Shown here piece after piece: positions 1 to 8,696 of a stretch of DNA of 64,000 bases. The notes beneath the pieces are model-generated. The model did no database searches and had not been told where the DNA came from. It saw only the letters and a list, made by a program, of their open reading frames with translations. The position numbers and the translations under genes were made by a program. Source of the DNA: Pleurodeles waltl (Eukaryota > Chordata > Amphibia > Caudata > Salamandridae); NCBI RefSeq assembly GCF_031143425.1, contig NC_090447.1:766504409-766568408 (forward strand), in the 5' to 3' direction. Position 1 is the first letter of the stretch; each line of letters starts with the position of its first letter.

Positions 1-153
1 TCATTGGGCACAAAATTCACATTTCTCCTCCTCTGAGTTTTCCCTCCAAGTGTCAACAGCTTCATCCGGGACCTTGTCCAGTGGCTGTCTGATGTTGTGG
101 AGCCCTCTTTTTCCATAGTCTGCTGCTTTGCCCCCATGAAGATTGTTGACTTC
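1..153 (-). pseudogene. Unidentified open reading fragment cut by an LTR
   Basis: Read on the minus strand, positions 153 down to 1 are open for 50 codons and end in a TGA at 3-1. The translation is charged and protein-like, ending in WRENSEEEKCEFCAQ. I do not recognise the family. The reading frame is entered directly from the solo LTR that starts at 154, so any upstream part would be on the far side of that LTR, where I do not find it. A 50-codon open stretch can occur by chance, so this may not be coding at all. Confidence 0.2.
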
Positions 154-1990
154 TGTAAGGAAATGCCGCCTTGGCATGGTTACCCCCAGACTTTTTGCCT
201 TTGCTGATGCTAAGTTATGATTTGAAAGTGTGTTGGGACCCTGCTAACCAGGCCCCAGCACCAGTGTTCTTTCCCTAAACTGGACCTTGGTCTCCACAAT
301 TGGCACAACCCGGGCACTCAGGTAAGTCCCTTGTACCTCTAGTACCAAGGGCCCTGATGTCAGGGAAGGTCTCTAAGGGCTGCAGCATGTCTTATGCCAC
401 CCTAGGGACCCCTCACTCAGCATATGCACACTGCCTCACAGCTTGTGTGTGCTGGTGGGGAGAAAACGACTAAGTCGACATGGCACTCCCCTCAGAGTGC
501 CTTGCCAACCTCACACTGCCTGTGGCATAGGTAAGTCACCCCTCTAGCAAGCCTTACAGCCCTAAGGCAGGGTGCACTATACAACAGGTGAGGGCATATG
601 TGCATGAGCACTATGCCCCCACAGTGTCTAAGCAAAACCTTAGACATTGTAAGTGCAGGATAGCTATAAGAGTATATGGTCTGGGAGTTTGTCAAACACA
701 AACTCCACAGTTCCATAATGGCTACACTGAAAACTGGGAAGTTTGGTATCAAGCTTCTCAGCACAATAAATGCACACTGATGCCAGTGTGCAATTTATTG
801 TAACATACACCCAGAGGGCACCTTAGAGGTGTCCCTGAATACCAACCCGACTTCCAGTGTAGGCTGACTAGTTTCTGCCAGCCTGCCACACACCAGACAT
901 GTTGCTGGCCACATGGGGAGAGTGCTTTTGTCACTCTGTGGCCAGGAACAAAGCCTGTACTGGGTGGAGGTGCTTCTCACCTCCCCCTGCAGGAACTGTA
1001 ACACCTGGTAGTGAGCGTCAAAGGCTCACCCCTTTTGTTACAGCACCACAGGGCATCCCAGCTAGTGGAGATGCCTGCCTCTCTGGCCACTGCCCCCACT
1101 TTTGGTAGCAAGGCTGGAGGAGATAATTAGAAAAACAAGGAGGAGCCAGCCACCACTCAGGACAGCCCCTAAGGTGTCCTGAGGTGACTGCAGCTTTTAG
1201 AAATCCTCCATCTTGAGAGTGGAGGATTCCACCAATAGGATTAGGGATGTGCCCCCCTCCCCACAGGGAGGAGGTACAAAGAGGATGTAGCCACCCTCCA
1301 GGACAGTAGCCATTGGCTAGTGCCCTCCCAGGCCTAAACACACCCCTAAATTCAGTATTTAGGGGCACCCCAGACCCCAGGAAATCAGATTCCTGCAACC
1401 TGAAGAAAGAAAGAGGACTGCTGACCTACAAGCCTGCAGAGAAGGAGGAAGACGACAACTAATTTGGCCCCAGCCCTACCGGCCTGTCTCCCAACTTCGA
1501 AGAAAACTGCAACAGCGACGCATCCAACAGGGACCAGCGACCTCTGAAGCCTCAGAGGACTGCCCTCACCCAAGGACCAAGAAACTCCCGTGAACAGCGG
1601 CCCTGTTCAAGAACCTGCAACTTATTTGCAACAAAGAAGCAACTTTAAAGACTTCACGTTTCCCACCAGAAGTGTGAGACTTCCCACTCTGCACCCGACG
1701 CCCCCGGCTCGACCTGCAGGAAAACCAACACCTCAGGGAGGACTCCCTGGCGACTGCGAGCCCGTGAGTAACCAGAGACGACGCCCCTGAACCCCCACAG
1801 CGACGCCTGCAGAGAGAATCCAGAGGATCCCCCTGACCGCGACTGCCTGTAACAAGGGTCCCCGACGCCTGGAACCAACACTGCATCCGCAGCCCCCAGG
1901 ACCTGAGGGAACTGAACTCCAGTGCAAGAGCGACCCCCAGGCGACCCTCTGCCTAGCCCAAGTGGTGGCTGCCCCAAGGTGCCCCCGTGC
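154..1990 (+). mobile_element. Solo LTR, 3'-truncated, diverged copy of the array LTR family
   Basis: Starts with TGTAAGGAAATGCCGCCTTG and follows the array LTRs (for example 25265-27932) along most of their length, with many substitutions. The similarity stops near 1990, in the part that corresponds to about 27100 in the array LTR, so roughly the last 830 bp, including the polyadenylation region and terminal CA, are missing. The 5 bases before the TG are ACTTC. No matching duplication can be sought because the 3' end is lost. It is an old insertion compared with the array copies. Confidence 0.8.
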
Positions 1991-2055
1991 CTTCACAAAT
2001 GTTCCAAAAAAGTGCACTTTTTCTCTTAGTTACTTTGTGGAACGTTTCTGTGAAG
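1991..2055. repeat. Imperfect hairpin at the truncation point of the solo LTR
   Basis: The arm CTTCACAAATGTTCCA (1991-2006) pairs with TGGAACGTTTCTGTGAAG (2038-2055), leaving a loop of about 31 bases. It lies exactly where LTR similarity ends, so it may be the end of a small foldback element that interrupted the LTR. Confidence 0.45.
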
Positions 2056-2656
2056 GGGGATTTCGAATTTGAACTGCGCTACAGCCAAAACTGCTGAATG
2101 GAATTAAACAAAATGGGACAGGAAGCTAAATCTTAGCCCAGAAAGCACGCTTTTTGTTAATTGGTGAAAATCTGTTTAGTAGTTTTTGAGAAATGAACTG
2201 TCAAAATATTTGATAATCTGGGCAGTTTGGTTTGAGGGACACGTGCGAGAGTTCCACAAGCACTACTTTCTGATTGCCCAGGGGGACTGGGCCCCCCCCC
2301 CACCCCCCACCCCCCTTTGGGCTATACTGCTGCCAAGGGAGTGAGCACTCTTATTGGCTAGCCTCAACCAGATCAAATATTTTGTGGCCGCTATTACAGC
2401 ACTCTGGGGAATTAGTCTCCTGTCCTGAAAAGGAGTTATGAAAAGAGATATGAGGGGTGGTACGGGTACCCTGCCCACCTTGCCATATGGAGGTGTCCCT
2501 TGGCCATTTTTTTTTTTTTTTTTTTTTGTGGCGGCGTTCCTGGGGCACTGCTGTAGGGTTACAGGAAATGAGGATTTTGGGGAAAATAGCAGACCGTATA
2601 TTTTTTTTTATGTAAATGACCCCTTGGGCGGAATAGGTCCCAGGGTTCAAAACATA
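2056..2656. repeat. Unclassified interspersed repeat sequence with homopolymer tracts
   Basis: No gene seen. The stretch 2060-2240 is an AT-rich repeat-like segment. A C-rich tract lies at 2292-2315 and a run of 21 T at 2507-2527, followed by another T-run near 2600. The T-runs could be poly(A) tails of minus-strand retroposons, but I cannot define element ends. Confidence 0.4.
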
Positions 2657-2870
2657 ACATTAATTGGGGAGGGTGGGTATGCTTCGGGCCCTCCTCCACA
2701 AGGTGATTATGGCCCTGGGGACCCAGAGAGCCGACATTAGTAAAGGGGAAGGTGGCGCATGCCCCACGCCCAGGAGATTGGCCCAGAGGACTCTGTCCCC
2801 CAGGACCAATATCATTAAGGAAGGGGAGGATGGCATGTGGCCCCATCCTGAGATGATTATGGCTAGGCTT
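2657..2870. repeat. Degenerate 77-bp tandem repeat, about 2.8 copies
   Basis: Similar segments begin at 2657, 2734 and 2811, each opening with an A(C/T)CATTA-like motif, then a G-rich stretch (GGGGAAGG or similar), then a GATTATGG or GATTGG motif. The period is 77 bp. The copies are strongly diverged and no reading frame is conserved through them. Confidence 0.6.
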
Positions 2871-3996
2871 GGATGAAACTCGCAGAATTTTGTTCCGTGG
2901 AATTCCATGGAGTTACAAAAAAATGCTGCAAAATTCTGCAGAATTCTGCAAACGGGAGAAAGTATAGCCTCCTAGCACTTTGCACTGTTTTTTTTCTTCA
3001 CACCAGTAACCCATTTCACTCTGAAAATCAGCACAAACGTCACCACGCGGTGTGCATGGGTGCAGCCATTTTGTTAAACCAGCTTTCTGTTTTCTGTGCA
3101 TGCTGCCTATTTTTGAATATGTCAATCCTCTCCCATCTGATCTTTATCCCACTCACCCACTCCTTATTTACTTGTTCTTTTTATCATTCTTTGTGTGTTT
3201 TACGTTTTTCTATTTTTTCAAAACTTTTTATGTGACTTTTTGTACTTTTTTTTTGTTAGTCTATCCTGATCTGTTTTCATTATAATTACCATGAGTATCT
3301 CATTTATGTCACATGATAATGATTCTCACACAGTTATTTGCTTTGCATGATTTATCACTTGTGTAATGTACATCAATGGTGGGATACGCTTATAAAGATT
3401 AATATTACTGTATTGTTATATGGACACAGATGCATGTTTATTCTGTTTGAGATGTATAGTTTTGGTTTCCACATGCTCCGGGGATGGTGGCATAATAAGA
3501 ACACCACTGGAGTATTGACGGTTTGATTATGGGTTGCGTGTTACAGGCCAATATTACAATAAGTACTTGTACATGTTTTTTCAGCCCTGATTAAGTCATT
3601 GGGTTACTCCCAGTAAATAAAACGTGTTGGCTGAAGCTTTGCTGTCACAGATGACTGATACAGAGAATTTGCTGTATTGATGTGAATTAAGAAGAGGCCG
3701 AAGTGCCAGATAATTAATCTGAAGCAAATACACAGACTGCATAAGGACTATATATGTTTGGGTGTGTGCCTTAAACTATCTGTTGACCCGACAATCTTGG
3801 GATTGTGTGGGAAAGAGGGAGTTTAGTGTTTTCTCCCATATAAGAACACCGCCTTTTGAAGATTTGGATTCCATTAACGATGACGATATAAGTTGTGTAT
3901 TGACTGTGAGCACCTGATTCTCCTTCAAATCACCCGCTGTTGTGATCTACTTGTGTATTGTGTTGTCCTACTTCTTTTTTTTTTTAACCTGACCCC
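2871..3996. other. AT-rich sequence, no gene recognised
   Basis: The segment 2880-2960 is rich in the words GCAGAATT and TGCAAAATTCTGC and looks like repeat sequence. From about 3000 it is mostly AT-rich with long T-tracts. I see no supported coding region. The last 30 bases form a pyrimidine tract (3970-3985) leading into the exon-like segment at 3997. Confidence 0.4.
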
Positions 3997-4186
3997 ATGG
4001 CAGAAGCACACAGCAGCCTCGCAGCCAGTGCCACTCACGCACCCTGTGGGCTCTTTTCATGGGTGAAACCCTGCCCCATTTTTACCGAGGCGGAGGTGGC
4101 CACGTTGGTGTTTGGTCACCTAAAGTCCATGCTGGCGGCTGGCCTGGGAGATGGTATGCCCTGTGGGAGCATTAGCTTCCCTGGGT
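3997..4186 (+). CDS. Candidate first coding exon (alpha), protein of unknown function
   Basis: An ATG at 3997 opens a frame of 63 codons to the TGA at 4186-4188. Its codon makeup is GC-rich compared with the AT-rich flanks. A pyrimidine tract at 3970-3985 lies upstream and two possible splice donors lie downstream: GTATGC after the G at 4152, which leaves phase 1, and GTGAGA near 4186, which leaves phase 2. The phase-1 donor would fit exon beta, which needs one carried base. The residues PIFTEAEVATLV loosely recall the first helix of Myb/SANT-like domains of Harbinger-type proteins, but the rest of such a domain is absent. Weak alternatives are an untranslated exon or a chance ORF. Confidence 0.3.
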
Positions 4187-4188
4187 GA

Positions 4189-5158
4189 GAGTGTGTCGGT
4201 GCATGCGCCACCCCATGGGTACAGCCCACCAAACAGCAGCTGATGCACTGCTGGACAGACCTTGATAGAGAACAGGACCTGCTTGATCTTCTATGTGGCG
4301 AGATTGCGGGGCTCCTGTGAAAATTATTTTGTTTTCTAAAGAAGTTAATTTGTTTTCAAGTAGCGTGCTGCTCATACTCTGAGGTAAGTTAAGTGTATGA
4401 ATAATATCTGTTCCATCTTGAGCTAGCCAGGTGCCTGGCATCACCAACTCGGTGCTCACATTGGGTGATTATTTAAGAAATGATGCAGACTCCTCAGTCC
4501 TGTAACTAAGATAGTACTGTATCAGGGAATTAGCGTTCTCTGTGCCTTTCATCATGTAGCTCATACAGTCCCAATCTTTCAGTGATGTTTAGTATGCATT
4601 GAAAAACAAGACTGAGTTGGCCCATCAGAGAGGGCGAAGAAGCAAAGATCATTGCAGTGCATTAGTTCAAAATGTAGTTTAGGTTCAGGAAATTAGGAAT
4701 AAGGATATAGGCTCTCTGATTTAGAAAAGTACAATGCTGATGCGTCTGCCTATTGTTTGAAATGGGGATTCTGGTTGGCTAGGGTAGGCACCTCAGCCAG
4801 GCAGAACCCACTATTATAGTCCGGGCGAGTTAGTTACACACCAAAGATAACCTGCACTAACCCCGGTTGCTTGTCCTCGGAGGTCATGTGTAAAGTGTTT
4901 GCGCAACACGCACACACACCAGTGACAAAATAAATACATTACAAGAGAAACTCTACAACAAAATTTCTAAAAATAAGCTGTATTTTATAGACATCATATA
5001 CCAAAACGACATGAATCAGTAATAGTGTACCAAACAGGCACCTGTCAGACCATTATCATAAATGCAAAATAATTGTGCACGTCATCAACATTGCCCTCCT
5101 AGTGCACTCTAGGCAGTTCCTGAAAACATTACCATTACGACATTTAATACTAGATAAG
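4189..5158. other. Non-coding sequence; right half resembles a minus-strand LTR remnant
   Basis: No gene recognised. The stretch from about 4800 to 5130 has the makeup of the polyadenylation part of the large LTRs read on the minus strand: tracts such as AAAATAAATAC, then TATTTTATAGACATCATAT, similar in style to 5720-5760 of the complete element. I call it an old LTR-like remnant with low confidence. Confidence 0.3.
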
Positions 5159-5496
5159 TGTAGGGAAATGCCTCCTTGGCATGGTTAGCCCCTGACTTTT
5201 TGCCTTTGCTGATGCCAAGTTATGATTTGAAAGTGTGCAGAGGCCTGCTAACCAGGCCCCAGCACCAGTGTTCTTTCCCTAACCTGTACCTTTGTCTCCA
5301 CAATTGGCACACCCTGGCATCCAGGTAAGTCCCTTGTAACTAGTACCCCTGGTACCAAGGGCCCTGATGCCAGGGAAGGTCTCTAAGGGCTGCAGCATGT
5401 CTTATGCCACCCAGGGGACCCCTCACTCAGCACAGACACACTGCTTGCCAGATTGTGTGTGCTGGTGGGGAGAAAATGACTAAGTCGACATGGCAC
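5159..5496 (+). mobile_element. Left part of a hybrid LTR, interrupted by a retrotransposon
   Basis: Begins TGTAGGGAAATGCCTCCTTG and matches the first 338 bp of the array LTR. The LTR resumes at 14663 and ends at 16936. Its left flank (ATAAG before 5159) differs from the CTTAT that precedes every array LTR, and it carries its own variants, for example GTGTGCAGAGGCCTG. Its right flank at 16937 is the array CTTAT. The LTR is therefore a recombinant of two insertions. Confidence 0.8.
5492..5496. repeat. Target-site duplication GGCAC, left copy
   Basis: GGCAC immediately precedes the TG of the left LTR at 5497. The same five bases follow the final CA of the right LTR (14663-14667). A 5-bp duplication fits Ty3/Gypsy-type or retroviral integration. 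Confidence 0.85.
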
Positions 5497-8400
5497 TGTA
5501 GGAGGCTGGACTGGCTTGTAGTGAGTACCAAGGGGTACTTGCACCTTGCACCAGGCCCAGTTATCCCTTATTAGTGTATAGGGTGTCTAGCAGCTTAGGC
5601 TGATAGATAATGGTAGCTTAGCAGAGCAGCTTAGGCTGAACTAGGAGACGTGTGAAGCTACTACAGTACCACTTAGTGTCATATGCACAATATCATAAGA
5701 AAACACAATACACAGTTATGCTAAAAATAAAGGTACTTTATTTTTATGACAATATGCCAAAGTATCTTAGAGTGTACCCTCAGTGAGAGGATAGGAAATA
5801 TACACAAGATATATATACACAATAGCAAAAATATGCAGTATAGTCTTAGAAAACAGTGCAAACAATGTATAGTTACAATAGGATGCAATGGGGAAACATA
5901 GGGATAGGGGCAACACAAACCATATACTCCAAAAGTGGAATGCGAACCACGAATGGACCCCAAACCTATGTGACCTTGTAGAGGGTCGCTGGGACTATTA
6001 GAAAATAGTGAGAGTTAGAAAAATAATCCTCCCCAAGACCCTGAAAAGTGAGTGCAAAGTGCACTAAAGTTCCCCTAAGGACAAAAGTCGTGTTAGAGGA
6101 ATAATGCAGGAAAGACACAAACCAGCAATGCAACACTGTGGATTTCCAATCTAGGGTACCTGTGGAACAAGGGGACCAAGTCCAAAAGTCACAAGCAAGT
6201 CGGAGATGGGCAAATGCCCAGGAAATGCCAGCTGCGGGTGCAAAGAAGCTTCTACTGTACAGAAGAAGCTGAGGTTTCTGCAGGAATGAAAAGGGCTAGA
6301 GACTTCCCCTTTGGTGGACGGATCCCTCTCGCCGTGGAGAGTCGTGCAGAAGTGTTTCCCTCCAAAAGAACACCAACAAGCCTTGCTAGCTGCAAATCGT
6401 GCGGTTAGCGTTTTTGGACACTGCTGAGGCCCAGGAGGGACCAGGAGGTCGCAAATTGGACCAGCAGAGAGAGGGGACATCGAGCAAGACAAGGAGCCCT
6501 CTCTGAAGCCGGTAGCACCCGGAGAAGTGCCAGAAACAGGCACTACAAGGATGCGTGAAAACGGTGCTCGCCGAAGTTGTACAAAGGAGTCCCACGTCGC
6601 CGGAGACCAACTTAGAAAGTCGTGCAATGCAGGTTAGAGTGCCGTGGACCCAGGCTTGGCTGTGCACAAAGGATTTCCGCCGGAAGTGCACAGGGGCCGG
6701 AGTAGCTGCAAAAGTCGCGGTTCCCAGCAATGCAGCCCAGCGAGGTGAGGCAAGGACTTACCTCCACCAAACTTGGACTGAAGAGTCACTGGACTGTGGG
6801 GGTCACTTGGACAGAGTCACTGGATTCGAGGGACCTCGCTCGTCGTGCTGAGAGGAGACCCAAGGGACCGGTAATGCAGCTTTTTGGTGCCTGCGGTTGC
6901 AGGGGGAAGATTCCGTCGACCCACGGGAGATTTCTTCGGAGCTTCTGGTGCAGAGAGGAGGCAGGCTACCCCCACAGCATGCACAAGCAGGAAAACAGTC
7001 GAGAAGGCGGCAGGATCAACGTTACAGAGTTGCAGTAGTCGTCTTTGCTACTATGTTGCAGGTTTGCAGGCTTCCAGCGCGGTCAGCAGTCGATTCCTTG
7101 GCAGAAGGTGAAGAGAGAGATGCAGAGGAACTCGGATGAGCTCTTGCATTCGTTATCTAAAGTTTCCCCAGAGACAGAGACCCTAAATAGCCAGAAAAGA
7201 GGGTTTGGCTACTTAGGAGAGAGGATAGGCTACTAACACCTGAAGGAGCCTATCAGAAGGAGTCTCTGACGTCACCTGGTGGCACTGGCCACTCAGAGCA
7301 GTCCAGTGTGCCAGCAGCACCTCTGTTTCCAAGATGGCAGAGGTCTGGAGCACACTGGAGGAGCTCTGGACACCTCCCAGGGGAGGTGCAGGTCAGGGGA
7401 GTGGTCACTCCCCTTTCCTTTGTCCAGTTTCGTGCCAGAGCAGGGCTAAGGGGTCCCCTGAACCGGTGTAGACTGGCTTATGCAGAATTGGGCACCTCTG
7501 TGCCCAACAAAGCATTTCCAGAGGCTGGGGGAGGCTACTCCTCCCCTGCCTTCACACCATTTTCCAAAGGGAGAGGGTGTAACACCCTCTCTCAGAGGAA
7601 GTCCTTTGTTCTGCCATCCTGGGCCAGGCCTGGCTGGACCCCAGGAGGGCAGATGCCTTTCTGAGGGGTTGGCAGCAGCAGCAGCTGCAGTGAAACCCCA
7701 GGAAGGGCAGTTTGGCAGTACCAGGGTCTGTGCTACAGACCACTGGGATCATGGGATTGTGCCAACTATGCCAGGATGGCATAGAGGGGGCAATTCCATG
7801 ATCATAGACATGTTACATGGCCATATTCGGAGTTACCATTGTGAAGCTACATATAGGTAGTGACCTATATGTAGTGCACGCGTGTAATGGTGTCCCCGCA
7901 CTCACAAAGTTCAGGGAATTGGCTCTGAACAATGTGGGGGCACCTTGGCTAGTGCCAGGGTGCCCTCACACTAAGTAACTTTGCACCTAACCTTTACCAG
8001 GTAAAGGTTAGACATATAGGTAACTTATAAGTTACTTAAGTGCAGTGTAAAATGGCTGTGAAATAACGTGGACGTTATTTCACTCAGGCTGCAGTGGCAG
8101 GCCTGTGTAAGAATTGTCAGAGCTCCCTATGGGTGGCAAAAGAAATGCTGCAGCCCATAGGGATCTCCTGGAACCCCAATACCCTGGGTACCTCAGTACC
8201 ATATACTAGGGAATTATAAGGGTGTTCCAGTAAGCCAATGTAAATTGGTAAAATTGGTCACTAGCCTGTTAGTGACAATTTGGAAATAAATGAGAGAGCA
8301 TAACCACTGAGGTTCTGGTTAGCAGAGCCTCAGTGAGACAGTTAGGCACCACACAGGGAACACATACATATAGGCCACAACCTTATGAGCACTGGCGTCC

Positions 8401-8577
8401 TGACTAGCAGGGTCCCAGTGACACATAACAAACATACTGGAAACATAGGGTTTTCACTATGAGCACTGGGCCCTGGCTAGCAGGATCCCTAGTGAGACAG
8501 TGAAAACACCCTGCCATACACTCACAAACAGGCCAAAAGTGGGGGTAACAAGGCTAGAAAGAGGCTACTTTCTCACA
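5497..8577 (-). repeat. Left LTR (3' LTR of the minus-strand element)
   Basis: Runs from TGTAGGAGGCTGG to TTTCTCACA on the plus strand, with 5'-TG...CA-3' ends. Nearly identical to 11579-14662, with small indels near 6087 and 6360. A minus-strand AATAAA (plus TTTATT, 5738-5743) is a plausible polyadenylation signal, which would leave about 240 bp of R/U5 to its left. Confidence 0.92.
8296..8511. repeat. Short degenerate direct repeats inside the left LTR
   Basis: Three related segments begin near 8296, 8381 and 8455. Each contains a GAGCACTGG or ACCACTGAGG-like start, a CTAGCAGG or TTAGCAGAG core, and CAGTGA(G/C)ACA. Spacing is about 85 and 74 bp. The array is in the U3 part of the LTR, close to its outer end, so it could carry promoter or enhancer sites (inference). 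The same array is in the right LTR at about 14380-14595. Confidence 0.5.
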
Positions 8578-8696
8578 CAACCCCCCCCCAAACGAAGGAC
8601 AATAAGGCTAACCTTGGCCAGTTGAGACTTTATTGTCTAAGTGGTGATAAGTAGAGAGTAGCTCTGCAATAGACTGGTTACTCCCTTTATCATCCA
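8578..8696 (-). promoter_or_regulatory. Polypurine tract and 3' non-coding end of the internal region
   Basis: On the minus strand a run of nine G (plus C-run 8581-8589) lies four bases before the 3' LTR. It fits a polypurine tract that primes plus-strand DNA synthesis. Only about 110 bp separate it from the Gag-protease stop, so no further gene fits. Confidence 0.7.

Noticed and set aside
1018..1398. ORF of 126 codons in the truncated solo LTR
   Set aside because: Within LTR sequence, not kept open in the related array LTRs.
2292..2527. C-rich and T-rich tracts as regulatory elements
   Set aside because: Simple low-complexity tracts amid repeat debris; no promoter context.
6151..7860. Many ORFs of 60-158 codons on both strands within the two LTRs (also 12235-13945)
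   Set aside because: They lie inside LTR sequence, overlap each other in several frames, match no family I know and are repeated only because the LTR is repeated.
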